Source: Treponema sp. (GTDB lineage Bacteria > Spirochaetota > Spirochaetia > Treponematales > Treponemataceae). Taken from it: DNA of 33,098 bases. The position numbers were made by a program, and so were the translations under genes. The stretch's first letter is position 1. Every line of letters begins with the position of its first letter. Location: NCBI GenBank assembly GCA_017392945.1, contig JAFOSK010000156.1:1-33098 (forward strand), read 5' to 3'. Below are positions 23,124 through 30,567 of this stretch, piece after piece. The notes below the pieces were generated by a model. The model was not told where the DNA came from, did no database searches, and saw only the letters and a program-made list of their open reading frames with translations.

Positions 23124-23903
23124 CTATTCAGTTATCCCTATCTCTATAGGACAATGATCGCTTCCCGTTACATCCGCAAGTATTTTTGAATATTTTACGT
23201 TTCCAATAAATCCCGGATTTACACATTGATAGTCAATACGCCACCCGATATTCTTTTCCCTGGCATGAAAGCGGTAACTCCACCAAGTGTACAGATTTGG
23301 TTCACTGCAAAAATGCCGGAAAGTGTCTACATAACCGGCTGCTGTAAATTCATCCATCCAGGCACGCTCTTCGGGAAGATAGCCGGCATTGTGCTCATTT
23401 GATTTTGGATTTGCAAGATCAATCGGTTTGTGAGCGATATTATAGTCACCGCACAGAACGATATTAAATCCCTGGCTTACAAGCTCATTGCATTTTTTTA
23501 GCATTGCCTCGCAGAATGCAAGTTTGTAATCCAGTCTGGCCCCCGCATCCTGACTGTTCGGAAAATACGCAGAAATAACGGCCGTTTTCCCGAATTTAGC
23601 AATCGTAACGCGGCCTTCATCATCAAAACGGTCATCACCCATTATTTCCACGCCGTCAGGTTCAGTTTTTGAATACACAGCCGTACCTGAATAGCCGGCC
23701 TTTTTTGCGCTGGAAAAATATGATTTATAGGAAATGCTGCCATCTTCTGAAACAGGATTCAAAAGAGACTCAGAAAGCTGTGCCGGATTAGCTTTTGTTT
23801 CTTGAATGCACACAACATCAGAACCACTTTTTAAAAGCCAGTCAATAAAACCTTTTTTTTCTACGGCACGAATACCGTTCACATTCCAGGAAATAATCTT
23901 CAT
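23124..23903 (-). CDS. xth: Exodeoxyribonuclease III (AP endonuclease family)
   Basis: The frame is open further upstream, but the protein begins properly at MKIISWNVNGIRA (23903), giving 259 aa. It has the exonuclease III/APE1 landmarks: CIQETKAN near residue 31 with the metal-binding Glu, YFPNSQDA near 111, LCGDYNIAH near 148 (Asp, Asn), the RIDYQ segment near 223 and SDHCPIEI near the C-terminus with the catalytic Asp-His. It acts in base-excision repair at abasic sites. No ribosome site is present; TATTCT lies six bases before the ATG with a weak TTGTTT 17 nt further up. It is convergent with the Lys-rich protein gene and divergent from efp. Confidence 0.94.
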   Translation of the reverse strand: MKIISWNVNGIRAVEKKGFIDWLLKSGSDVVCIQETKANPAQLSESLLNPVSEDGSISYKSYFSSAKKAGYSGTAVYSKTEPDGVEIMGDDRFDDEGRVTIAKFGKTAVISAYFPNSQDAGARLDYKLAFCEAMLKKCNELVSQGFNIVLCGDYNIAHKPIDLANPKSNEHNAGYLPEERAWMDEFTAAGYVDTFRHFCSEPNLYTWWSYRFHAREKNIGWRIDYQCVNPGFIGNVKYSKILADVTGSDHCPIEIGITE

Positions 23904-24003
23904 AAAAAAAGAATAGCATGTTAATCGGGCATAAACAATACGCAGCATAGCAAAGATTCTAATACATAAAAACACAAAAAATCAGTTTCTACGCTTCAAA
24001 CTA

Positions 24004-24032
24004 ATGACTTTTATCTCAACATTGTTTATAAT
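24004..24032 (+). promoter_or_regulatory. Promoter of efp
   Basis: ATGACT (24004-24009), a 17-nt spacer and TATAAT (24027-24032), giving a leader of about 50 nt with TGAGG before the ATG at 24088. An in-frame ATG at 24004 lies inside the -35 box and is not the protein start. Confidence 0.65.
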
Positions 24033-24087
24033 AGAAGAATCTGCGAGCTACGCAATTTTTGAAACTTTATTTTTGAGGTTATATATT

Positions 24088-24657
24088 ATGTTAATGACAT
24101 CACAGTTGAAAGTTGGAACAGCTTTCATGTATGAAGGTAACCCTCTCATCGTTCAGAAGATGCTTGGACAGCGCTCTGGTCGTGCTGGTATGGTTACAAA
24201 CCTTCGCGTACAGAACCTTGTTACAAAATCAACAATGGATCTTGGTATCGATGCAGGCGAAAAATTCGACGAAGTAGACCTTGACTTCCACGTAACAAAA
24301 CTTTCTTACATTGACGGTGAAACATACGTTTTCATGGATCAGGAATCTTACGAACAGTTCGAACTTCCAAAAGAAAATCTCGGTGACTATGCCGGATACA
24401 TCACTCCAGAAGATGATCTTGAAGTTAAACTTACATTCTACGAAGGCAAGCCGGTTGGTATTGAACTTCCAGTAAACGTTACACGCACAATCACTTACTG
24501 TGAACCAGGCGTAAAAGGCGATACATCAGGAAAATCACTTAAACCAGCTACACTTGATACAGGAATCGAAGTACGCGTTCCACTCTTCATCAACGACGGT
24601 GAAAGAATCGTTATTGATACACGCGACGGTTCATTCGTAGAAAGAGCAAAGAACTAA
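24088..24657 (+). CDS. efp: Translation elongation factor P, arginine-rhamnosyl type
   Basis: The 189-aa EF-P has all three beta-barrel domains. Domain I carries the tip loop GQRSGRAGM, where numbering from MLMTSQLK puts the arginine exactly at residue 32, the position rhamnosylated by EarP in Pseudomonas and Neisseria; the lysine tip of the EpmA type is absent. Domain III contains the family signature region (TSGKSLKPATLDTGIEVRVP) and ends FINDGERIVIDTRDGSFVER. It rescues ribosomes stalled at consecutive prolines. The start has TGAGG nine bases upstream; upstream in-frame codons overlap the promoter. EarP, its modifying enzyme, is 1.5 kb away, and the operon at the left edge makes dTDP-sugar precursors. 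Confidence 0.96.
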   Translation: MLMTSQLKVGTAFMYEGNPLIVQKMLGQRSGRAGMVTNLRVQNLVTKSTMDLGIDAGEKFDEVDLDFHVTKLSYIDGETYVFMDQESYEQFELPKENLGDYAGYITPEDDLEVKLTFYEGKPVGIELPVNVTRTITYCEPGVKGDTSGKSLKPATLDTGIEVRVPLFINDGERIVIDTRDGSFVERAKN

Positions 24658-24673
24658 GCTTTTACTGCTATAA

Positions 24674-24766
24674 AAAAAGGCGTTGTCTAATAAGGTTCGT
24701 TTATTACGGTAGTTTCGACAAGCTCAACCACCGTAATCGGTTCTTTATATAGACAACGTTTTTTTT
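24674..24766. terminator. Two-way terminator between efp and the TSUP gene with a nested repeat
   Basis: An A-run then CGTTGTCTA (24681-24689) pairs with TAGACAACG (24750-24758) followed by eight T, serving both convergent genes. The unusually long 60-nt loop contains a complete second hairpin, the type-D element at 24703-24736. Confidence 0.75.
24703..24736. repeat. Type-D hairpin element, copy D2
   Basis: ATTACGGT (24703-24710) and ACCGTAAT (24729-24736) enclose TTTCGACAAGCTCAACC. It shares ACGGT, TCGA-AAGCTCAA and CACCGT with the 7622 copy. GGTTGAGCTTGTCGAAA-like strings are, from general knowledge, seen as dispersed repeats in several bacterial phyla. Confidence 0.65.
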
Positions 24767-25520
24767 ATTTAAGCCACAATTCATAAATCAACTTTGCAAA
24801 AAACAGCGCAAGAACCAGAATTATCATAGGACGGACAAAAGCTGCTCCTTTTTTGGTAAATGCCGTTGCTCCCAGATAATTTCCGGCCATACTGAATAAA
24901 CCGGCTGTAAGTCCAAGCGGAATAAGGGCCTTACCGTTATAAAGAAAAACTGCAAGAGCTGCGTAATTTGCGGTAAGATTAATTATTTTCGTTGTACCGG
25001 CAGCTTCATTTAAAGAAACATGTGCAAATACGGTAAGCAAAAGAAGCAGAAAAGTTCCTGTTCCCGGCCCATAAAAACCGTCATACATTCCAATCATAAA
25101 TGCAATTAAGACACAGATTGCAATCGTTTTTTTTAGGGAATACGGTTCCCTGTCAGTTTCAAACGTCTTTGATTTAAGAACATAAAAAGCAATCAGCGGA
25201 AGCAAGACCAGCATTATCACTTTAAAAATGTCTGCCGGTATAAGCAGAGCCAGATTTGAACCAATTCCTGAACCGCAAAAGGAAAAAACGGCACAGAACG
25301 GAGCTGTCTTCCAGTTTACAAAACCGCTCCTGGCATATTTTATGGTTGCGGCTGTAGAGCCCATACTGGAACTGACTTTATTTGTTGCTATTGCATTATG
25401 AACCGGCAACCCTGCAAGGATATAGGCCGGAAGAGTTATAAGTCCGCCGCCACCCGCAATTGCATCAACAAAGCCGGCCGCAAAAACCAGAGGACAAACA
25501 ATAAGATAAGAAAAAAGCAT
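24765..25520 (-). CDS. TSUP-family (TauE/SafE-like) membrane permease
   Basis: A 251-aa polytopic membrane protein with about seven or eight hydrophobic helices. The N-terminal motif AGFVDAIAGGGGLITLPAYI followed by GLPVHNAIATNKVSSSMGS is the family hallmark, and GMYDGFYGPGTGTFLLLL in the middle is the duplicated second motif with AAGTTKIINLTAN. Members export or import sulfite, sulfonates or other organic anions; the substrate cannot be told here. No clear ribosome site is visible. It is 54 nt downstream of the pdxR-like gene, same strand, and may be co-transcribed, but nothing links it to vitamin B6. It ends at the shared terminator with efp. Confidence 0.9.
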   Translation of the reverse strand: MLFSYLIVCPLVFAAGFVDAIAGGGGLITLPAYILAGLPVHNAIATNKVSSSMGSTAATIKYARSGFVNWKTAPFCAVFSFCGSGIGSNLALLIPADIFKVIMLVLLPLIAFYVLKSKTFETDREPYSLKKTIAICVLIAFMIGMYDGFYGPGTGTFLLLLLTVFAHVSLNEAAGTTKIINLTANYAALAVFLYNGKALIPLGLTAGLFSMAGNYLGATAFTKKGAAFVRPMIILVLALFFAKLIYELWLK

Positions 25521-25574
25521 GGAAAAAGTTTTATCACTTATAAGTCAAAAATACAACGGTGCACATATTTTGAG

Positions 25575-27065
25575 TTACATCAAAACATCTTCCAGTCTCT
25601 TTACGGTTTCAGCAATGCGTTCCTTTCTGATTCCGCTGTAATTAATTACAAAAATATTTTCAATGTCATCTGGCGGAGTTCCGTAGTAAAAATCCCTCAG
25701 CAAAGGCAAATTTATATTTTTTTTCTGAATCTTGTTCTGTAACTCATCAGAAGACTCTGTGCCTTTTACAGAAAGCAAAAAATGCAGCCCGGCCTCTTCT
25801 TCCTTTATTATCATTTTGTTAGAAATCTGGCTGTTTTCTAGAGCCCGGATAAGTTCATTCCTTAGATTTCTGTAAAAATTCTTCATTCTGATAATATGCT
25901 TTCCGTAAAAGCCATCTCGGATAAATTCGGAAAGAGTATACTGCTCAAAGGCACTTACCGGACATGAATAAAAACCGAATTTTTCATCAAATTCCGCCAA
26001 AAGTTTTTTCGGCAGGACCATATAGCTCATTCTGAACGACGGTGCAAGCGTCTTAGAAAAACTATTAATATATATCACCCGTCCGCCCTTATCTGCACTC
26101 TGCAAAGTCGGAAGCGGTTTCCCGTTAAAACGGAATTCACTGTCATAATCATCTTCGATTATAAAACGGTTCGGTGCAGATTCCGCCCATGCAAGCAGTT
26201 CCTGACGACGCCTTACCGGCATAACAATACCTGTCGGAAAATGGTGTGCCGGTGAAACATGAACAACATCGGCACTTATTTTTTCAAGCTCCGCGGGATT
26301 TATTCCCTGTGAATCAATCATTACAGGCTTTGTGCCTGCACCGTTCATTCTGAAAACACCCTCTACCTTATGGTATCCCGGATTTTCTACAGCATATATC
26401 TTGTCCTGCCCTAAAAGCTGAACAACCATAGAATAAAGACTTTCTGTTCCGGCTCCTATTACAAGCTGTTCCGGCTTTACATTCATATTGCGGAATTCTC
26501 TAAGATAATCAGCTATTGAACGGCGCAATTCATAAATGCCTTTTACTCCTACCCGCTGAAGCAGCTTTTCATCGCCGGAATTTAATACCTTGCGCATGGT
26601 ATGCGCCCAAAGGCTGAACGGAAATTTTTCGTAACTTGTAGAATTACTTCTGAAATCTGTAAAATAATCTCTTTCACTTAACGAAGTAAAAGGCGATGAA
26701 TGACCGGAGTCCTGAATCTTATGGGATTCAGACGCAGTAGTAAAAACTGAACTTCCTGACAGCCCAGTCTTTTCAAAATTTTCATTTTCGGATTGATTAA
26801 AACCAGAATCCGCATTTTCAAGCAAAATGTCTGTTACAAAAAAACCTTTTTTTTCTATTGAATAAATATATCCTTCGCTAATAAGCTGGCCGTATGCGTT
26901 CTGCACCGTAATCACACTTATTCCAAGATGAGAAGCCAGACTCCTCTTTGATGGGAGTTTTTCATCGGCCCTTAAAATTCCTTCCAAAATTTGATTTTTA
27001 ATGGAAAAATAAAGATATTCGCAGAGCCCTCGCTCTCCCCTTTCATCAAAATTGACCGTTATCAT
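25575..27065 (-). CDS. pdxR: MocR/PdxR-type regulator (GntR helix-turn-helix fused to aminotransferase domain)
   Basis: A 496-aa protein. Residues 12-77 are a GntR winged helix (LYFSIKNQILEGIL, LPSKRSLASHLGISVITVQN, LISEGYIYSIEKKGFFV). A ~70-residue polar linker follows. From about 145 the class I aminotransferase fold begins, with FIIEDDYDSEFRFNG near 288 and INSFSKTLAPSFRMSY near 322 carrying the PLP lysine. Proteins of this plan sense PLP and regulate vitamin B6 genes. The divergent neighbour is a pyridoxal/pyridoxamine kinase, strongly suggesting PdxR. TATAAT lies nine bases upstream of the ATG with no ribosome site, so a very short leader is likely. The symbol rests on context. Confidence 0.88.
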   Translation of the reverse strand: MITVNFDERGERGLCEYLYFSIKNQILEGILRADEKLPSKRSLASHLGISVITVQNAYGQLISEGYIYSIEKKGFFVTDILLENADSGFNQSENENFEKTGLSGSSVFTTASESHKIQDSGHSSPFTSLSERDYFTDFRSNSTSYEKFPFSLWAHTMRKVLNSGDEKLLQRVGVKGIYELRRSIADYLREFRNMNVKPEQLVIGAGTESLYSMVVQLLGQDKIYAVENPGYHKVEGVFRMNGAGTKPVMIDSQGINPAELEKISADVVHVSPAHHFPTGIVMPVRRRQELLAWAESAPNRFIIEDDYDSEFRFNGKPLPTLQSADKGGRVIYINSFSKTLAPSFRMSYMVLPKKLLAEFDEKFGFYSCPVSAFEQYTLSEFIRDGFYGKHIIRMKNFYRNLRNELIRALENSQISNKMIIKEEEAGLHFLLSVKGTESSDELQNKIQKKNINLPLLRDFYYGTPPDDIENIFVINYSGIRKERIAETVKRLEDVLM

Positions 27066-27074
27066 TTATCTGGT

Positions 27075-27148
27075 ATTATATATTTTTACTCAAATTGCGT
27101 ATATACATATAATCAGAAACTTCTTATCTTATGAACATCAACGTTGAT
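27075..27148. promoter_or_regulatory. Divergent pdxR / B6-kinase control region
   Basis: Rightward promoter: TTTACT (27085-27090), 17-nt spacer, TATAAT (27108-27113). Leftward -10: TATAAT (27080-27075, minus strand) with a poor -35. Just past the rightward start is the perfect palindrome ATCAACGTTGAT (27137-27148), flanked by TCTTATC and GATAAGT (half-sites in inverted order), a candidate operator. Confidence 0.6.
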
Positions 27149-27227
27149 AAGTATGAATGGCGAGTTCGAAATATTAAATGAATTTGTAGAAAACATCAAA
27201 CTCGACATTCAGGATAAGGAGAATCAG

Positions 27228-28061
27228 ATGGACAAAAGACTTCTTACTATTCAGGATATTTCATGCGTGGGACAGTGTTCATTAACAGTTGCACTGCCAA
27301 TTATTTCTGCATGTGGAATTGAAGCTGGCATTTTACCGGGAGCACTTCTTTCCAATCATACGGCACCGGGATTCAGCGGCTGGACCTTCAGGGACCTTAC
27401 AGAAGAAATGCCTTCTATCCTTGAACGATGGAAAAAAGAGCATGTAGATTTTGATGCGTTCTACACAGGTTATGTTACAGAACCTCAGATTCCGTACATT
27501 CTTGAAATTATGAAAGAAACATCCCGCCCAGGCGCACTTAGAATCGTTGATCCAGCAATGGCCGACAATGGAAAGCTCTATCCGGGCTTTAAAGATGATT
27601 TTCCATCAAAAATGGCAGAACTATGCAAAAACGCTGACTACATACTGCCGAACCTTACCGAAGCAGCCCTTCTTCTAGGAAAAGAATATGTTGCCAGCGG
27701 CTACACAAAGGATTATATCATTCAGCTTTCTAAAGAGCTGCACGCGCTTGGAGCAAAGAACGTAATTCTTACAGGAGTAAGCTTTGAAGCCGGAAAACTT
27801 GGAGTTTCTGTTTACAACGGAAGCGACATAGATTTCTACTTTACAGAAAGACTGAACGTCGCAATGCATGGAACAGGCGATGTATATTCCTCAGCATTTG
27901 CCGGCGCCCTCTTAAGAGGAAAAACCGCACTTCAGGCCGCAAAAATTGCCGCGGACTTTACGGTAGAATCTATCAAACAGACAATCCCGGACAAAGACCA
28001 TTGGTATGGCGTAAAATTCGAAAAAGCCCTGCCGGAATTGATCAAGGCGCTTGAAGCATAA
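27228..28061 (+). CDS. pdxY: Pyridoxal/pyridoxamine kinase
   Basis: The protein is 277 aa from the ATG at 27228, which has AAGGAG six bases upstream; 28 further codons are open upstream (from 27144) but are probably leader. It is a ribokinase-fold B6 kinase: DISCVGQCSLTVALPIISA near residue 9, LLSNHTAPGFSGW near 42, DPAMADNGKLYPGF near 115, ILPNLTEAALLLG near 140 and the catalytic MHGTGDVYSSAFAGALL near 217. It phosphorylates pyridoxal, pyridoxamine or pyridoxine to make PLP by salvage. The divergent PdxR-type regulator supports this. The choice of PdxY over PdxK is by resemblance and not certain. Confidence 0.9.
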   Translation: MDKRLLTIQDISCVGQCSLTVALPIISACGIEAGILPGALLSNHTAPGFSGWTFRDLTEEMPSILERWKKEHVDFDAFYTGYVTEPQIPYILEIMKETSRPGALRIVDPAMADNGKLYPGFKDDFPSKMAELCKNADYILPNLTEAALLLGKEYVASGYTKDYIIQLSKELHALGAKNVILTGVSFEAGKLGVSVYNGSDIDFYFTERLNVAMHGTGDVYSSAFAGALLRGKTALQAAKIAADFTVESIKQTIPDKDHWYGVKFEKALPELIKALEA

Positions 28062-28106
28062 ATAAGTTTACAAAACAAATGCGAATTTTATGCACATTAA
28101 AACTAG

Positions 28107-28258
28107 AAAAAAAATAGCATGAAGGAGGAAATGTCTTTCAAAAACACTCTATTGAGCTGCCGCGTAAGCGGCAATTAATATAGTTCCAAGGCATAATAGC
28201 GTGTAGCCCGCCAGCGGGCGATTTTGAAAGGCATTTTCGACTGGAAGCTATTTTTTTT
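28107..28258 (-). repeat. Type-A nested palindromic element, copy A4
   Basis: Reverse orientation. Left end AAAATAGCATGAAGGAGGAA and right end TTCGACTGGAAGCTATTT match A2. The second stem AATGTCTTTCAAAA pairs with TTTTGAAAGGCATT. Hairpins TGCCGCGTAAGCGGCA and GCCCGCCAGCGGGC are both intact. It fills the gap between pdxY and the M48 protease gene; the rest of that gap is AT-rich promoter DNA. Confidence 0.9.
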
Positions 28259-28293
28259 CACTTTGCAATAGAGTAAGCAATTTACATTGCAGA

Positions 28294-28322
28294 TTTATAA
28301 ACTTTATTCTTTATGCTATAAT
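28294..28322 (+). promoter_or_regulatory. Promoter of the M48 protease gene, predicted leaderless
   Basis: TTTATA (28294-28299), 17-nt spacer, TATAAT (28317-28322), then GTCTCC and the ATG. The expected start site is the A of the ATG. The final TCC-ATG is shared with the methyltransferase promoter. Confidence 0.55.
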
Positions 28323-28328
28323 GTCTCC

Positions 28329-29645
28329 ATGACAAATATCGTTTTATCAAATCTTTTTATCAAAATCTTTATAGCCGGAACACTTATCAGTTTCGCAATA
28401 AATCACCTGCTTGAATTCATTGACATGCGTGCGCGCATAAAGAACAGCGGAAAACTGCCGGAAGAACTTAACGGCATAGCAGAAGCGGCTGTATTCGATA
28501 CAGAAAAACTTGCCAAAATCAGCGCATACGAAAACGCAAAGTATTTTTTCTGGATTCCACGATCAATCTGCAGTCTGGCACTTACGCTCATCCTTGTTTT
28601 TTCAGGTTATTATCCGTGGCTTTTTAACATGACTTGCAGACTTACAGGATCTCCTTCTGATCTGTTCAGTTCATATTTCTGCGCATTGATTTTCTTTATA
28701 TGCGCAGGCATTCCCGCTTCAATTCTTTCCGTTCCATTTGACTTAATCAGCGAATTCAACATCGAAAAGAAATTCGGTTTTTCAAATATGACGATAAAAA
28801 TGTGGATTTCTGACCAGCTCAAAGGACTTGCGCTTTCTACAGTTCTTGCCGCAATCCTTATTTTTGCAATGATTCTAGTATTAGTAAAGTTTCCGGGCAG
28901 CTGGTGGGTTTTGCTTGTATGCGTAATGTTTGCTCTTACACTTGTGCTTCAGGTAATTTACCCGCTTGTAATTGCTCCTATGTTCAACAAATTTACTCCG
29001 CTGGAAGACGGCGAATTAAAAGAAAGAATCTCAGCACTGATGAAAAACCTGGGATTCAAATCAAGCGGAATTTTTGTAATGGACGCCTCAAAACGAAGCG
29101 GACATTCAAACGCATACTTTGGAGGACTTGGAAAATCAAAACGTATTGTACTTTACGACACATTGATAAAACAGCTTACCACAGACGAACTTGTTGCCGT
29201 ACTTGGACATGAACTCGGACATTACAAAATGCATCATATCACAAGGAAAATGTGCATAATGCTTCCGCTGGAACTTGTTATAATGTACATACTTTTCCGC
29301 ATTGCACACGGAACTTCTATCTACACGGGATTTGGATTTGAAATTGCAGATGTTCCTGTTGAATCAATTCAGTTTATAGGGCTTTTTCTTGCTTCTCTTG
29401 TAGCGGAATCGTTAAGCGAAATTCTTTCCCCTGTTGTAAATTCAAGCTCCCGCCACGATGAATATCAGGCAGATGCATTCAGCGCAAAACTCACAGGATC
29501 TCCTGACGCACTTATTTCAGGCCTGATAAAGCTGAACAGCGAAAACCTGAACGAACTTCTTCCTCCCAAACTATATGTACTCTGGAATTACAATCATCCT
29601 ACATTAGTAGAACGAATAAAAGCCCTTAAGACAAGCAAAAAATAA
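28329..29645 (+). CDS. M48-family membrane metalloprotease (Ste24-like)
   Basis: The protein is 438 aa from the ATG at 28329; fourteen in-frame codons upstream overlap the promoter. It has N-terminal membrane helices, further helices near residues 55-75, 90-110 and 135-190, and the zinc motif VLGHELGHYKMHH at about 288-300. SSRHDEYQADAFSAKL near 385 supplies the third ligand Glu. It follows the plan of the CAAX-protease N-terminal plus M48 peptidase family. Bacterial members probably act in membrane protein quality control, since prenylated CAAX substrates are not expected. It is convergent with folE across a shared terminator. There is no ribosome site. Confidence 0.93.
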   Translation: MTNIVLSNLFIKIFIAGTLISFAINHLLEFIDMRARIKNSGKLPEELNGIAEAAVFDTEKLAKISAYENAKYFFWIPRSICSLALTLILVFSGYYPWLFNMTCRLTGSPSDLFSSYFCALIFFICAGIPASILSVPFDLISEFNIEKKFGFSNMTIKMWISDQLKGLALSTVLAAILIFAMILVLVKFPGSWWVLLVCVMFALTLVLQVIYPLVIAPMFNKFTPLEDGELKERISALMKNLGFKSSGIFVMDASKRSGHSNAYFGGLGKSKRIVLYDTLIKQLTTDELVAVLGHELGHYKMHHITRKMCIMLPLELVIMYILFRIAHGTSIYTGFGFEIADVPVESIQFIGLFLASLVAESLSEILSPVVNSSSRHDEYQADAFSAKLTGSPDALISGLIKLNSENLNELLPPKLYVLWNYNHPTLVERIKALKTSKK

Positions 29646-29666
29646 ACAAACCTTGAGGATGAACAA

Positions 29667-29713
29667 AAAGTCGAGTTCCAAAAACGTTTAAAACGACCTT
29701 CGAACTCGACTTT
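29667..29713. terminator. Two-way terminator between the M48 gene and folE
   Basis: AAAGTCGAGTTC (29667-29678) and GAACTCGACTTT (29702-29713) form a perfect 12-bp stem flanked by A-rich and T-rich runs, suited to stopping both convergent transcripts. Confidence 0.8.
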
Positions 29714-29720
29714 ATTTATT

Positions 29721-30278
29721 TTAAATCCCCAGTCTGTTTAAAACATGCTCCTGAAGATTATAATCATCTTCAAAACAGCCTCGGGTTGCCACAGTAACAG
29801 TAAGGGCAGAAGGATTTCTGACTCCTCGCATAGACATACACATGTGCTCTGCTTTTACAATTACCATAACACCTTTAGGCGTAAGCTCCTTCATAATTGC
29901 ATCCGCAATCTGACTTGTCATATTTTCCTGAATCTGTGGGCGGCGGGCAAAAACTTCCACCGTGCGGGCAAGCTTGCTTAGTCCCACAACTTTATTTTCA
30001 TACGAATAGGCAATACTTACAGTACCAAAGAACGGCAGAAGATGATGTTCACACATAGAATAGAATTTAATGTCTTTTTCGATTACAAGACCTGGCTTTT
30101 CTGTAGTAAAAACCCGACTCAAAACCTCAGACGCACTGCTGTCCAGCCCGGAAAAAAGCTCCTCGCACATTCTAGCAACACGATCCGGAGTTTCCCTAAG
30201 CCCTTCCCGTTTAGGATCTTCCCCAATAGCCGTCAAAAACATTTCTACCGATTTTCGAAGTTTTTCTTTATCTATCAT
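29721..30278 (-). CDS. folE: GTP cyclohydrolase I
   Basis: This 185-aa protein is of typical FolE length. [17 protein letters not shown] near residue 17, [14 protein letters not shown] near 72 with the zinc Cys/His, [20 protein letters not shown] near 97 and [14 protein letters not shown] near 143 with the second zinc Cys are all intact. It makes dihydroneopterin triphosphate from GTP, the first step of folate synthesis. No other folate gene is in view. The ATG has only a weak ribosome site. It forms the boundary with the AT-rich accessory segment to the right. Confidence 0.97.
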   Translation of the reverse strand: MIDKEKLRKSVEMFLTAIGEDPKREGLRETPDRVARMCEELFSGLDSSASEVLSRVFTTEKPGLVIEKDIKFYSMCEHHLLPFFGTVSIAYSYENKVVGLSKLARTVEVFARRPQIQENMTSQIADAIMKELTPKGVMVIVKAEHMCMSMRGVRNPSALTVTVATRGCFEDDYNLQEHVLNRLGI

Positions 30279-30311
30279 TCTACACTCAGTTGGAACCTTA
30301 TTTAAAATTAA

Positions 30312-30337
30312 AACCCCAGACGCACTTGACCGGGGTT
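30312..30337 (-). terminator. Probable terminator of the hsdR-remnant transcript
   Basis: On the minus strand AACCCCGG pairs with CTGGGGTT (one G-U pair) around a 10-nt loop, followed by TTAATTTT. It stands 34 nt upstream of folE and would insulate folE from the accessory segment. Confidence 0.55.
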
Positions 30338-30387
30338 CGATTCAATATTAATGAAAAAAGGCAGTTTAATCAACAGATTGACAAGAA

Positions 30388-30519
30388 ATGAAAATCCGTC
30401 ATAGCAAGGAAGCTGAAATTTGTGAGTGCTTATGGATTTTGCAGATAAATCAAGTAAAAAAATACAGATGTATTACTTTCAGAAGTTTTTATTGTTATCA
30501 GTTTGGATTCTTTGCCTGA
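30388..30519 (+). pseudogene. Possible N-terminal scrap of a GNAT acetyltransferase
   Basis: A 43-codon frame begins MKIRHSKEAEICECLWILQI, which resembles the first strand and helix of GNAT acetyltransferases. The rest is unrecognisable. It occupies the 289-bp gap between folE and the hsdR remnant; nothing else is seen there apart from the terminator. The resemblance is over about 12 residues only. Confidence 0.25.
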
Positions 30520-30567
30520 TTTTCAATATTCCCATAGTCAGAATTATAAGATAGGATGTTTTTTTTC

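Noticed and set aside
23051-23149. 32-codon plus-strand frame starting MANQTYFGDTADDFKYKLLE
   Set aside because: The first ~20 residues look protein-like, but there is no ribosome site, it runs into the end of xth on the other strand, and no family is recognised. It could be a gene scrap; too weak to call.
27144-27227. N-terminal extension of the B6 kinase from 27144 or 27153
   Set aside because: AAGGAG at ideal distance from 27228 and the usual kinase length favour the later start; the extension overlaps the candidate operator.
30330-30345. tRNA T-arm-like string CCGGGGTTCGATTC, possible attachment site of the accessory segment
   Set aside because: The bases after the loop do not pair with the stem, no acceptor or anticodon arm is found, and the G-run is explained by the terminator hairpin.
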